Below, piece after piece: positions 49,606 to 58,238 of a DNA stretch of 64,000 bases. The DNA comes from Kitasatospora sp. NBC_01246. Lineage in GTDB: Bacteria > Actinomycetota > Actinomycetes > Streptomycetales > Streptomycetaceae. A program made the position numbers and the translations under genes. The notes beneath the pieces were generated by a model that saw only the letters and a list, made by a program, of their open reading frames with translations, had not been told where the DNA came from and did not search any database. How positions within the stretch are numbered: position 1 is the first letter of the stretch; the number at the start of each line of letters is the position of its first letter. The stretch covers positions 4,340,001 through 4,404,000 of the forward strand of contig NZ_CP108484.1 of the NCBI RefSeq assembly GCF_036226505.1. Reading direction: 5' to 3'.

Positions 49606-50217
49606 TTAGAACGGGGGCTCTTCCGAGAAGCCGCCACCGGACGGAGCGCCCCAGCTGCCGCCACTCTGGTTGCTGTTGCCACCAGAGGGAGCGCTGGACG
49701 CCCACGGGTCGTCGGACGGGCCGGACTGGCCACCGGAGTTTCCACCCCAGTTGCCGCCCTGCTGGCCGCCACCGCCGCCCCAGTTACCGCCGCCCTGGCC
49801 GCCGCCGCCCTGCTGGCCGCCGCCGAAGCCGCCGCCGCCGGGAGCGCCGGACCGGTTGGCCCGGGTGACCTTCGCGGTCGCCGAACGCAGGCTCGGGCCC
49901 ACCTCGTCGACCTCGACCTCGAAGACCGTCCGCTTCTCGCCTTCCTTGGTCTCGTAAGACCGCTGGCGCAGTCGGCCCTGCACGATGACGCGCATGCCGC
50001 GCTGCAGCGACTCGGCGACGTTCTCCGCCGGCTGCCGCCAGACGTTGCACGTGAGGAAGAGGCTCTCGCCGTCCTTCCACTCGTTCGTCTGACGGTCGAA
50101 GGTGCGGGGAGTGGACGCGATGCGGAACTTCGCGACCGCCGCACCCGACGGGGTGAAGCGCAGCTCGGGGTCGTCGACGAGATTGCCGACGAGGGTGATG
50201 ACGGTCTCGCCTGCCAT
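49606..50217 (-). CDS. ssb: Single-stranded DNA-binding protein
   Basis: SSB coats single-stranded DNA during replication and repair. The 203-aa product has the OB-fold (ETVITLVGNLVDDPELRFTPSGAAVAKFRIASTPRTFD to about residue 120, with FLTCNVWRQPAENVAESLQRGMRVIVQGRL), then a Gly/Gln/Asn-rich flexible linker of about 70 residues with GGGGQ and NWGG repeats. The C-terminus ends FSEEPPF, the acidic tail that recruits partners. ATG at 50217. A parS site lies 39 bases upstream of the start, inside the rpsF-ssb intergenic leader. Confidence 0.97.
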   Translation of the reverse strand: MAGETVITLVGNLVDDPELRFTPSGAAVAKFRIASTPRTFDRQTNEWKDGESLFLTCNVWRQPAENVAESLQRGMRVIVQGRLRQRSYETKEGEKRTVFEVEVDEVGPSLRSATAKVTRANRSGAPGGGGFGGGQQGGGGQGGGNWGGGGGQQGGNWGGNSGGQSGPSDDPWASSAPSGGNSNQSGGSWGAPSGGGFSEEPPF

Positions 50218-50255
50218 GGTGGTGATGACCTCTCCGGAAGAGTTCCGTTCACCGC

Positions 50256-50271
50256 TGTTTCACGTGAAACA
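50256..50271. other. parS site (ParB-binding)
   Basis: TGTTTCACGTGAAACA, a perfect 16-bp palindrome equal to the bacterial parS consensus, between rpsF and ssb. ParB binding here helps assemble the segregation complex near oriC. Confidence 0.97.
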
Positions 50272-50313
50272 GCGGACGCGAGCTACCCGAGGCCCGAGGG
50301 CCTCAGAGGTGGC

Positions 50314-50604
50314 TCAGTGGGTGTCCGGGCGCAGGACCTTGGTCCGCAGAACCGACTCGCTCAGGCCAAGCTGGCGGTCGAGCTCCTTGACGACCTCAGG
50401 CGTGGCCTTGAGGTCGATGACCGAGTAGATGCCCTCGGACTGCTTGTTGATCTCGTAAGCCAGACGGCGACGACCCCAGGTGTCGACCTTCTCCACCTTG
50501 CCGCCGCCGTTGCGGACGACAGTGAGGAAGTTCTCGATCAGGGGGGAGACAGCGCGCTCCTCGACCGAGGGGTCGAGGATGACCATCAGCTCGTAGTGAC
50601 GCAT
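50314..50604 (-). CDS. rpsF: 30S ribosomal protein bS6
   Basis: bS6 pairs with S18 in the 30S platform. The 96-aa protein reads MRHYELMVILDPSVEERAVSPLIENFLTVVRNGGGKVEKVDTWGRRRLAYEINKQSEGIYSVIDLKA, the standard ferredoxin-like fold. The ATG at 50604 has AAGGAGGTG eight bases upstream, nearly ideal. Promoter TTGTTC-17 bp-TAGGCT at 50813-50785, about 180 bases upstream. First gene of rpsF-ssb-rpsR-rplI. Confidence 0.97.
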   Translation of the reverse strand: MRHYELMVILDPSVEERAVSPLIENFLTVVRNGGGKVEKVDTWGRRRLAYEINKQSEGIYSVIDLKATPEVVKELDRQLGLSESVLRTKVLRPDTH

Positions 50605-50906
50605 GTGTAACCCACCTCCTTTGGACTCAGCGGCCACGGTCTCTCCGTGGCAGGAGGGTTGTGCAGCGTCGGCACCGGAGTCAGTGACGACACCGGCCCA
50701 CCGTAGTGGTCCGGTCCGACACTCGACCCCCGTCCACCCGGAAGAGGGCGCAAGGGGGCACAACTACACCAGTGCAGACGGCACAGCCTACCCGCACCCG
50801 GACGGCCGAACAAAATGCATAGGGGTTGTGATCCGCGCCCCAACCACCGCAATCTGGACGGAACGGGTTTCCTGCTCGTTCGTCTCTCCGCCAGGAGGTG
50901 GGACAC
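50605..50906. other. Divergent rpsF / small membrane protein intergenic region
   Basis: About 300 bp with the leftward rpsF promoter (50785-50813) and a weaker rightward candidate TTGTGA (50826-50831), 18 bp, CAATCT (50850-50855), reading toward the gene at 50907. No RNA gene seen. Confidence 0.45.
50785..50813 (-). promoter_or_regulatory. Probable rpsF operon promoter
   Basis: On the minus strand TTGTTC (50813-50808) is followed by a 17-bp spacer and TAGGCT (50790-50785), a good match to the housekeeping sigma pattern. The start would be near 50778, giving a leader of about 175 bases. Confidence 0.55.
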
Positions 50907-51206
50907 ATGGCCCAGACCTTCCACCGGTTCCCCGCCCTCACCCTGAACACCGACGGCAACCGGCACCCCCGCGAGAACACCCTGGTCGGCATCACCCTGC
51001 TGTTGGGCGCGCTGGCCTTCACGACGTCGTTCTTCCACAACCTCCATCTGCTGAGTTCGTGGACCGGACTCCTCGGCATCGTCACCGGCCTCTGGGGGCA
51101 GTTCGTCTCCGTCACCACGGCCGAGCGCTTCGTCCTGGTCATCAGCCTCACCGCCTCGGCCTTCGGCTTCTACCTGGGCGTGGCCCACGGCGGCCTCTGG
51201 GGCTAG
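50907..51206 (+). CDS. Small conserved membrane protein
   Basis: A 99-aa protein with three hydrophobic segments: LVGITLLLGALAFTTSFF, WTGLLGIVTGLWGQFVSV and RFVLVISLTASAFGFYLGVAHG. A 28-residue polar N-terminus (MAQTFHRFPALTLNTDGNRH) faces the cytoplasm. No named family; the position beside rpsF and femX is typical of Streptomyces genomes. The ATG at 50907 follows AGGAGGTG by six bases. A large hairpin at 51307-51358 ends the transcript. Confidence 0.8.
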   Translation: MAQTFHRFPALTLNTDGNRHPRENTLVGITLLLGALAFTTSFFHNLHLLSSWTGLLGIVTGLWGQFVSVTTAERFVLVISLTASAFGFYLGVAHGGLWG

Positions 51207-51306
51207 CCCCCGCGAACGCCCCGCCCGTCCCGACCGTCCAGACCTGCCCCGACCCACCCAGACCCGCCCAGACCACCCCGAGCCCTCCGGCGCCGCCGGA
51301 ACTCTC

Positions 51307-51358
51307 GGCGCCCCCGTCACGTACCTCATCAGTGAGACAGGTAGGTGACGGGGGCGCC
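51307..51358 (+). terminator. Terminator after the small membrane protein gene
   Basis: A 20-bp stem with one mismatch (51307-51326 with 51339-51358; GGCGCCCCCGTCAC core) and a 12-base loop, about 100 bp after the stop. Confidence 0.8.
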
Positions 51359-51454
51359 GCCACGCCCGCAGCCGTGGGCGCCGGTGCCCCGGACGATAGG
51401 GTCAGCCCGAGAACCTGGGGCCGCCCGCAGCCCGACCGACGAGGAGCACCGAGC

Positions 51455-52573
51455 ATGAGCCTGCGCCTGAGGACGATCACCCGCGAGGAGCACCTCGCCT
51501 TCATCAGGAGCCGCGCCTCTGCCAGCCACATGCAGGTGCCGTCCTGGGGCGACGTGAAGGCGGAGTGGCGTTCGGAGTCGATCGGCTGGATCGACGAGTC
51601 CAACCAGATCGTCGGCGCCGGGCTGGTGCTCTACCGCCAGCTGCCGAAGGTCAAGCGCTACCTGGCGTACCTGCCCGAGGGCCCGGTGATCGACTGGTTC
51701 GACCGCGACATCGAGCGCTGGCTCTCCCCGATGCTGGCGCACCTCAAGTCGCAGGGCGCCTTCTCGGTGAAGATGGGCCCGCCGGTGGTGATCCGCCGGT
51801 GGAACGCGCCGACCATCAAGGAGGCCATCGCCGCCAAGCAGGCCAAGCGCCTGCGCGACATCGAGGCCGACTGGTACGAGCCGCGCGCCTTCGAGGTGGC
51901 CGACCGGCTCCGCAAGGCCGGCTGGCTACAGGGCGAGGACGGCGGCGCCGGCTTCGGCGACGTCCAGCCGCGCTACGTCTTCCAGGTGCCGCTGGCCAAC
52001 CGCTCGCTGGACGACATCCAGAAGGGCTTCAACCAGCTCTGGCGCCGCAACATCAAGAAGGCCGAGAAGAGCGGCGTCGAGGTGGTCCAGGGCGGCTACG
52101 ACGAGCTGCCGATCTTCCACCAGCTGTACCTGGTGACCGCCGAGCGCGACCGCTTCACCCCGCGCCCGCTGGCCTACTTCCAGCGCATGTGGAAGGCCCT
52201 CACCTCCGAGGACCCGAACCGCATGCGGCTCTACATCGCCTACCACGAGGGCGAGCCGCTGGCCGCGACCACGATGCTCGTGGTCGGCGAGCACGTCTGG
52301 TACTCCTACGGTGCCTCGGCCAACCACAAGCGCGAGGTCAAGCCGTCCAACGCGATCCAGTGGCGGATGATGCGCGACTCGTACGCGCTCGGCGGCGGGG
52401 TGTACGACCTGCGCGGCATCAGCGACACGCTGGACGAGAACGACCACCTGTTCGGCCTGATCCAGTTCAAGGTCGGCACCGGCGGCCAGGCCGCCGAGTA
52501 CCTCGGCGAGTGGGACTTCCCGCTCAACAAGCTGCTGCACAAGGCGCTCGACCTCTACATGTCGCGCCGCTGA
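51455..52573 (+). CDS. femX: FemX-type peptidoglycan bridge formation glycyltransferase
   Basis: A 372-aa Fem-family aminoacyltransferase that adds the first Gly to the LL-DAP side chain of lipid II using Gly-tRNA. The double GNAT fold is visible: HMQVPSWGDVKAEWRSESIGW, VGAGLVLYRQLPKVKRYLAYLPEGPVIDW and, after a helical arm, LWRRNIKKAEKSGVEVVQGG and PLAATTMLVVGEHVWYSYGASANHKREVKPSNAIQWRMMRDSYALGGGVYDLRG. In S. coelicolor the equivalent gene (SCO3904, from memory) is needed for the Gly bridge. Two tRNA-Gly(GCC) genes lie far upstream at 3746. An alanine-racemase-like gene follows after 43 bp. Confidence 0.92.
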   Translation: MSLRLRTITREEHLAFIRSRASASHMQVPSWGDVKAEWRSESIGWIDESNQIVGAGLVLYRQLPKVKRYLAYLPEGPVIDWFDRDIERWLSPMLAHLKSQGAFSVKMGPPVVIRRWNAPTIKEAIAAKQAKRLRDIEADWYEPRAFEVADRLRKAGWLQGEDGGAGFGDVQPRYVFQVPLANRSLDDIQKGFNQLWRRNIKKAEKSGVEVVQGGYDELPIFHQLYLVTAERDRFTPRPLAYFQRMWKALTSEDPNRMRLYIAYHEGEPLAATTMLVVGEHVWYSYGASANHKREVKPSNAIQWRMMRDSYALGGGVYDLRGISDTLDENDHLFGLIQFKVGTGGQAAEYLGEWDFPLNKLLHKALDLYMSRR

Positions 52574-52616
52574 GCCGCTTGCCCGCCGTGCCCAACACCC
52601 CCTGGGAGATGACCCG

Positions 52617-53651
52617 ATGACGCTGTCGCTCTACCTCGACACCGAACGCTGGCGCACCCACCAGCGCTCCGTCCTGGCCGAGTTCCCCGGCCTGGTGCCG
52701 GTGGCGAAGGGCAACGGCTACGGCCTGGGCAACCACCGGCTCGCCGAGGAGGCGACCCTGCTCGGCACCGGCGTGATGGCCGTCGGCACCGCCTACGAGG
52801 CGGCCGACGCGGCCGACTGGTACGGCGGCGAGCTGCTGGTGCTCACCCCGTACCGGGTCGGCGAGGAGGTGCTGCCGCTGCCGCACGCCCGGGTGATCCG
52901 GACGGTGGCGAGCCTGGACGGGCTGCGCGCGCTGCACGGCGCCCGGGTGGTGGTGGAGTGCATGACCACCATGCGCCGGCACGGGGTGAGCGCGGCCGAC
53001 CTGCCGGCGGTCGCCGCCGAGCTGGACGGCGTCTCGTTCGAGGGCCTGGCGCTGCACCTGCCGATGGACCGGCCGGACGGCTCCGACCCGGTGGACGAGG
53101 TCGCGCACTGGGTGGACACCGCCCGGGCGGCCGGCATCCCCGTGCACACCGTGTTCGTCAGCCACCTCGGCGCGGCCGGCATGGAGAAGCTGGCCCAGCG
53201 CTACCCCGGCACCGTCTTCCGCGCCCGGATCGGCACCCGGCTCTGGCTCGGCGACCACGGCGCGCTGGAGGTCCGGGCCACGGTGCTGGACGTCACCCCG
53301 GTCGCGAAGGGCGACCGCTACGGCTACCGCCAGCACCCGGCGCCCACCGACGGCCACCTGCTGGTGGTCGCCGGCGGCACCGCGCACGGCATCGGCCTGG
53401 AGGCGCCCAAGTACGTCCAGGGCATGTCCTCGCGGGCCAAGGGCATCGCCCGGGCCGGTCTGGCGACGGTCAACAAGACCAAGTCGCCGTTCAACTGGGC
53501 CGGCAAGCAGCTCTGGTTCGCCGAGCCGCCGCACATGCAGGTCTCGCTGCTCCTGCTGGACAACGAGACCAAGCCGCCGGTGGTCGGCGACGAACTCGTC
53601 CTTCAGGTCCGGCACACCACCACGCACTTCGACCGCGTGGTGGACCGCTAG
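52617..53651 (+). CDS. Alanine racemase-like PLP enzyme
   Basis: A 344-aa fold-type III PLP protein. The Lys that holds PLP lies in PGLVPVAKGNGYGLGNHRLAEEA; a possible second catalytic Tyr is in AKGDRYGYRQ. The C-terminal beta domain is short (GLATVNKTKSPFNWAGKQLWFAEPPHMQVSLLLLDNETKPP), and the canonical GYADG-type segment reads VVAGGTAHGIGLEAP, so it is divergent from housekeeping Alr. It is 43 bp after femX, so co-transcription and a role in wall precursor amino acids are likely. Whether it racemises Ala, another residue, or none is open. Convergent with the GT87 gene. Confidence 0.8.
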   Translation: MTLSLYLDTERWRTHQRSVLAEFPGLVPVAKGNGYGLGNHRLAEEATLLGTGVMAVGTAYEAADAADWYGGELLVLTPYRVGEEVLPLPHARVIRTVASLDGLRALHGARVVVECMTTMRRHGVSAADLPAVAAELDGVSFEGLALHLPMDRPDGSDPVDEVAHWVDTARAAGIPVHTVFVSHLGAAGMEKLAQRYPGTVFRARIGTRLWLGDHGALEVRATVLDVTPVAKGDRYGYRQHPAPTDGHLLVVAGGTAHGIGLEAPKYVQGMSSRAKGIARAGLATVNKTKSPFNWAGKQLWFAEPPHMQVSLLLLDNETKPPVVGDELVLQVRHTTTHFDRVVDR

Positions 53652-53658
53652 AGCACGC

Positions 53659-53694
53659 GGCCGGGAACCCGTCCGGGCGGACGGGCTACCGGCC
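53659..53694. terminator. Terminator between convergent genes
   Basis: CCCGTCCG (53668-53675) pairs with CGGACGGG (53678-53685), flanked by GGCCGG/CCGGCC outer pairs (53659-53664 with 53689-53694). Confidence 0.7.
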
Positions 53695-53698
53695 CGCC

Positions 53699-55312
53699 CT
53701 ACGGCTTGGCGCTGCCGGCGGTCTCCGGCGCGTGCGGCTCGTCGTCGAGCCACAGCTCGGGGCCGGCCGGCGCGTAGCCGGCGTAGCTCGCCGCCTCCCG
53801 CAGCTGTCGGGCGGTGCCGACCACGAAGACGTCCGGGGCGTGGTCGAGCACCCCGCCGGACGGGTCGTCGGTGCCGTCCCAGCGCACCGGGTCGCGGTCG
53901 GGCAGCAGGATGTCGCGGATGACCATGCCGCACAGGTACAGCGTGCCGAGCAGGTGCAGCACGATGGCGAAGTGGTACCAGGACTCGCCGATCCCGTGCT
54001 GCTTGGGCCCGGTGACGAAGCCCAGGTGGGACCAGATGCCCAGGGTGTAGAGCACCTCGCAGGCCTGCCAGATCAGGAAGTCCCGCCAGCGCGGCCGGGC
54101 CAGCACCGCCAGCGGCAGCAGCCAGAGCGCGTACTGCGGCGAGTAGACCTTGTTGACCAGGATGAACGCGGCCACCACCAGGAAGGCCAGCTGGGCGAAG
54201 CGCGGGCGGCGGGGCGCCGAGAGGGCCAGCCAGGCGATCCCCAGGCAGGAGAGCACCATCAGGATCCCGATGAAGAGGTCGAGGTTGGCCAGGCCGACGC
54301 CGCGGCTCTGCATCAGGATCAGCCAGAACGAGCCGTAGTCCTCGGTGCGGTGCTCGCTGAAGACGTAGAAGGTCGACCAGCCCCGCCAGTTGGCGAGCAT
54401 GATCGGCAGGTTGACCAGCAGCCAGGCACCGACCGCGCCGCCGAGCATCGCCCGGAACTCGCGCCAGCGCCCGGCCCGCCAGCAGAGCAGCAGCAGCGGA
54501 CCGATCAGCAGCAGCGGGTAGAGCTTGGCGGCGGTGGCCAGGCCGATGAAGACACCGGCCCAGACCGGCCGCGAACCGGACCACCAGGCCATCGCGACGG
54601 CGGCCAGCGCGACCGCCAGCAGGTCCCAGTTGACGGTGGCGTTCAGCAGCAGGCAGGGCGCCAGCGCGAACATCAGCGCGTCCCACGGGCGGCGCCGGTG
54701 GGTGCGGGAGAGCGCGACCACGGCGACCACCGCGCAGGCCATCAGCAGGCCCGCGTTGATCGCCCAGAACCACTGCTCCTGCTGCTGGCTCGAGCCGCCG
54801 CCGGGCGTGAGCCAGGCCGCGATCTGCATGAAGAACCCGGTCAGCACCGGGTACTCCAGGTACTGCAGATCGCCCGAGGTGCCCGGGATCCGGTCCACGT
54901 AGGGGTGCAGGCCGGCCGCGAAGCCGCGCCCGGAGAACAGGTGCGGGATGTCGCTGTAACAGGCGTGGATGTACTGCGGCGACCCCGGTTGGAACCAGGC
55001 GGCGTCGTAGCAGGGCAGCTTCTGCGCCATGCCCAGCACCGAGACCACGATCACCACCAGCGCCAGGAAGCGCGCCGGGATCCACCAGGAGACGCCCAGC
55101 AGCGCGCGGCGGCCGGGCGGGCCGCCGAACACCTCGCTGCCGGCCGCGGCCACCGGGTCCTCGTCCGCCGGGACGACCACGGTGTTGGCGGGCGGGGCGA
55201 CCGTGGCGGGCGGCGCGACCTTCGCGGGCGCCGCCGGAGCCGGCCCGGAATCCTCGATGGGCCCGATGTGGCCGACGGGTTCGTCACGATCGCTCGACGT
55301 CATGCCGGACAT
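53699..55312 (-). CDS. GT87-like polyprenyl-phosphate-mannose-dependent membrane glycosyltransferase
   Basis: A 537-aa protein with about ten membrane helices, an acidic/Pro-Ala-rich N-tail of about 70 residues and a soluble C-tail. The first outer loop holds CYDAAWFQPGSPQYIHACYSDIPHLFSGRGFAAGLHPYVDR; the short LEYPVLTGFFMQIAAWL segment and PVWAGVFIGLATAAKLYPLLLIGPLLLL are typical of GT87/DUF2029 GT-C transferases. Such enzymes use polyprenyl-phosphate mannose, made by the Ppm-type enzyme at 42979. Starts at 55312 and 55303 are both possible. A putative 3x20-bp repeat lies upstream, and the PBP gene is divergent by order but on the same strand. Confidence 0.8.
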   Translation of the reverse strand: MSGMTSSDRDEPVGHIGPIEDSGPAPAAPAKVAPPATVAPPANTVVVPADEDPVAAAGSEVFGGPPGRRALLGVSWWIPARFLALVVIVVSVLGMAQKLPCYDAAWFQPGSPQYIHACYSDIPHLFSGRGFAAGLHPYVDRIPGTSGDLQYLEYPVLTGFFMQIAAWLTPGGGSSQQQEQWFWAINAGLLMACAVVAVVALSRTHRRRPWDALMFALAPCLLLNATVNWDLLAVALAAVAMAWWSGSRPVWAGVFIGLATAAKLYPLLLIGPLLLLCWRAGRWREFRAMLGGAVGAWLLVNLPIMLANWRGWSTFYVFSEHRTEDYGSFWLILMQSRGVGLANLDLFIGILMVLSCLGIAWLALSAPRRPRFAQLAFLVVAAFILVNKVYSPQYALWLLPLAVLARPRWRDFLIWQACEVLYTLGIWSHLGFVTGPKQHGIGESWYHFAIVLHLLGTLYLCGMVIRDILLPDRDPVRWDGTDDPSGGVLDHAPDVFVVGTARQLREAASYAGYAPAGPELWLDDEPHAPETAGSAKP

Positions 55313-55411
55313 CCTGCCGCACCTCTCCCGGCTGGACGAGGAGGCCCCCTGAGCGGCCCGGGGCCGATCCGGCGATTCATGGCCAAATGACGAGAATGCC
55401 GGTGCCGGCGG

Positions 55412-55480
55412 GACGGGGCAGGGCAGGGCAGCGCGGGACGGGGCAGGGCAGCGCGGGGCAGGGCAGGGCAGCGCCGCGCG
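55412..55480. repeat. Three 20-bp G-rich direct repeats
   Basis: GGGCAGGGCAGCGC begins at 55421, 55441 and 55461, giving three near-identical 20-bp units, all in the upstream region of the GT87 gene. Runs of G on one strand could form secondary structure. Confidence 0.8.
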
Positions 55481-55498
55481 CCCCGGCCGGGAACGACG

Positions 55499-55542
55499 GA
55501 ACGGCGGTGGCGGACCTCCGAGGAGGTCCGCCACCGCCGTTC
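55499..55542 (-). terminator. Terminator after the PBP gene
   Basis: A 19-bp perfect stem (55499-55517 with 55524-55542; GGCGGTGGCGGACCT core) with a 6-base loop, 29 bases after the PBP stop. Confidence 0.93.
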
Positions 55543-55571
55543 GCACGTCTCGCGCCGCTCGGCGCCGGGCG

Positions 55572-58238
55572 TCAGGGCGCCGCCGCGCCCTGCTGGGCAC
55601 CACCCGTCGGACTGGGCGACATGGTCGGCTTGGTCGGCTTGGTGCTGCTGGGCGCGGGCCCGGTCGACGCGGTCGACGACGTCGGCTGCGGGGTGGTGCA
55701 GAGCCCCGGGATGAGGCAGGTGGGCGAGGATCCGCCACCGCCGTTGCCGCCACCGCCGGTCGGCGGCTGGGTCTTGGTCGGCGCCTGGGTCGGCACCGTG
55801 CCCGGGCAGTCCACGCCGGGCACACAGGCCGGCTGGGTGTTGGTGGGCTGCGTCGGCTGCTGCGCGCCCGGGTCCGGCGCGGTGGGCGCCGTGGTCTCGG
55901 TCATCGTCGGCGAGGACGAGGGCGAGGCCGTGCTCGGGGCCCCGGAGGAGTCCACCTGGGTGCCGACCGGCTGCGGCGTCGGGAAGTCCATCTTCTTCTC
56001 GTTGGCCAGGGCGGCCTTCATGTACCGGGTGAAGATGTCGGTCGGGGTGTCACCACCGTGCACCGAGTCCTTGCCGCCGGTGCCGTTGAGCGACAGGCGC
56101 TCGTGCTTGGTCGGGTCCTCGCGCCACATCGCGACGCTGGTGGCCAGCTGCGGGGTGTAGCCGACCCACCAGGCCGACTTGTTCTCGTCGGTGGTACCGG
56201 TCTTGCCGGCCACCGGGCGGCCCAGCGCGTTGCTCTTGGAGCCGGTACCGTTCTTCGCCACGTTCACCAGCACGTCGGTGACGTTGTCCGCGACGGCCGG
56301 CTCCAGCGCCTGCTTGAGCTCGGGCTTGCTGAAGCCCGGCCGCGCCGTGCCCTTCACCTCGACCTTGGTCACCGAGTACGGGTCGGCCTGCTTGCCGCTG
56401 GCCGCCAGGGTCGCGTACGCGTCGGCCATCCGGATCGGGCTCACGGTGGAGGTGCCGAGCGCGAAGGTCGGGGTCTTGGGGTCGGCGAAGCTCTCCTTGC
56501 GCACGCCCATCGCCTCGGCGATGTTGGCCACGTTCTGGCCGCCGACGTCCTGGTTGAGCTGGACGAACGGGACGTTGAAGGAGTTCTGCATGGCCGCCCG
56601 CAGCGAGACGTAGCCGCGCTTGCCGGCGTCCTCGTTCTTCTGCCGGTACGGCTTGCCGTCGTCACCGATCACCAGCGAGCCGTCCGGCTTGCGGATCTCG
56701 GACAGGTCGTCCGAGAGGTAGCGGCTGTCGGCGTTGATCCGCTTCGGCTGGCCCTTGTCGTCCTTCGCGGTCTGCACCCCGACCTGCATCGCGGCGGCCA
56801 GCACGAAGGGCTTGAAGGTCGAGCCGACCTGGACGCCCTTGGCGTCCGCGTTGTTGTCGAAGTGCTGGTTCTCCACGCCGTCGCCGCCGTATATGGCGAC
56901 GATCGCACCGTCGCCGGGGCGGACGCTGGCCGCGCCGAACTGGACGAAGTTGTCCTTCTCGGGCCGCTTCTGGACGTTGAGCGTCTCGCCCTTGACGTCG
57001 TCCACGGCCTTCTTGAGGGCGTCGACCTTGTCCTTCTCGAAGGTCGTGTAGATCTTGTAGCCGCCCTTGTCGATCGACTGCTGGGTGATCGTCGGGTCCT
57101 TGGACATCATGAACTTGTTCGCGGTGTCGACCAGGTAGCTGATCTCGCCGTTCATGTTGGTCGGCGGCTTGCGCGGGATCGGCTCGGGGAACGCGGTGCA
57201 CTTGGCCCGCTCCTCCGCCGTGGCGTTCTTGGTGGTGACCATCCGGTTCAGGATCCAGGTCCAGCGCTCCACGGCGCGGTCCTTGTTCGCCGGAATGGTG
57301 GGGTCGTACAGTGCGGCGCCCTTGAGCAGACCGGCCAGCATGGCGCTCTGGCAGATGTCGAGGTCCTTGGCGTCGATGCCGTAGTACGCCTGGGAGGCCG
57401 CCTGGATGCCGGTGGCCCCGCGGCCGAACCAGCTGACGTTCAGGTAGTCCCGCAGGATGTCGTTCTTCTCGGTCTCCTGATTGACCTTCAGGGTGATGAA
57501 GAACTCGCGCACCTTGCGGCTGAGCGTCTGGTCCTGGCTCAGGTAGGCGTTCTTGACGTACTGCTGGGTGATCGTCGAGGCGCCCTGGGTCTCGCCGCCG
57601 GTCGCCATGTTGTACACGGCGCGCATCATGCCCACGGGGTCGATGCCGCTGTCGGTGCGGAAGGTGGCGTTCTCCGCGGCGATGACGGCGTTCTGCACGT
57701 TGGGGCTGATGTCGGCGAGTTCGACGATCTGCCGGTTGGTCTCGCCCTTGCGGGCCATCTCCGAGCCGTCGGCCCAGTAGTAGATGTTGTTCTGGTCGTT
57801 CACCAGGTCGTGGATCTGCGGGACGGTGGTGGACGCGTAGGCGTACCAGACCCCGCCCACGCAGGTCGCGAAGAAGACCAGGAAGCCGGTGAGCCACTGC
57901 TTCCACGACGGCAGCCAGCGACGGACGCCCTGCTTGCCGAAGCGCGGGTAGTCGATGAACCGCTTCTTGCCGGGCTTGCCGGGCTTGCCGGGCTTGCCAC
58001 CGCGGTCATCCGCACCGGTCGCCGCCGCGCCGCCGCCGCGCTTGCCGCCCCTCTGGGCCGCCTTGCGCATCTCGGCCCGGGTCATCCGGGGCTGCTGCGC
58101 GGTCTCCCGGACACCCGCCGGACGCCGGCGGCCGGGACCGTCCGGGCCGGGCCCGTCCTGTCCCGCGCCGCCCGGGCGGCCGTTGTCACCCGGGGGCTGC
58201 CCGCCACCGTCGGCAGACCTCCGCCGTCGTTCGCTCAT
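55572..58238 (-). CDS. Class A penicillin-binding protein (PBP1A/1B type)
   Basis: An 888-aa bifunctional wall enzyme. A basic Gly/Arg-rich cytoplasmic region with KPGKPGKPGK at residues about 81-91 precedes the membrane helix (about 113-133, WKQWLTGFLVFFATCVGGVWY). The GT51 transglycosylase has catalytic Glu189 in VIAAENATFRTDSGID and the ASTITQQYVKNAYL motif. The transpeptidase has STFK in GSTFKPF, SFN in NSFNVPF and KTGT in GKTGTTDENKSAWWVGYT. After about residue 745 a about 140-residue Thr/Pro/Gly-rich tail follows. ATG at 58238; terminator downstream. Neighbour of femX and Alr-like genes. Confidence 0.95.
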   Translation of the reverse strand: MSERRRRSADGGGQPPGDNGRPGGAGQDGPGPDGPGRRRPAGVRETAQQPRMTRAEMRKAAQRGGKRGGGAAATGADDRGGKPGKPGKPGKKRFIDYPRFGKQGVRRWLPSWKQWLTGFLVFFATCVGGVWYAYASTTVPQIHDLVNDQNNIYYWADGSEMARKGETNRQIVELADISPNVQNAVIAAENATFRTDSGIDPVGMMRAVYNMATGGETQGASTITQQYVKNAYLSQDQTLSRKVREFFITLKVNQETEKNDILRDYLNVSWFGRGATGIQAASQAYYGIDAKDLDICQSAMLAGLLKGAALYDPTIPANKDRAVERWTWILNRMVTTKNATAEERAKCTAFPEPIPRKPPTNMNGEISYLVDTANKFMMSKDPTITQQSIDKGGYKIYTTFEKDKVDALKKAVDDVKGETLNVQKRPEKDNFVQFGAASVRPGDGAIVAIYGGDGVENQHFDNNADAKGVQVGSTFKPFVLAAAMQVGVQTAKDDKGQPKRINADSRYLSDDLSEIRKPDGSLVIGDDGKPYRQKNEDAGKRGYVSLRAAMQNSFNVPFVQLNQDVGGQNVANIAEAMGVRKESFADPKTPTFALGTSTVSPIRMADAYATLAASGKQADPYSVTKVEVKGTARPGFSKPELKQALEPAVADNVTDVLVNVAKNGTGSKSNALGRPVAGKTGTTDENKSAWWVGYTPQLATSVAMWREDPTKHERLSLNGTGGKDSVHGGDTPTDIFTRYMKAALANEKKMDFPTPQPVGTQVDSSGAPSTASPSSSPTMTETTAPTAPDPGAQQPTQPTNTQPACVPGVDCPGTVPTQAPTKTQPPTGGGGNGGGGSSPTCLIPGLCTTPQPTSSTASTGPAPSSTKPTKPTMSPSPTGGAQQGAAAP

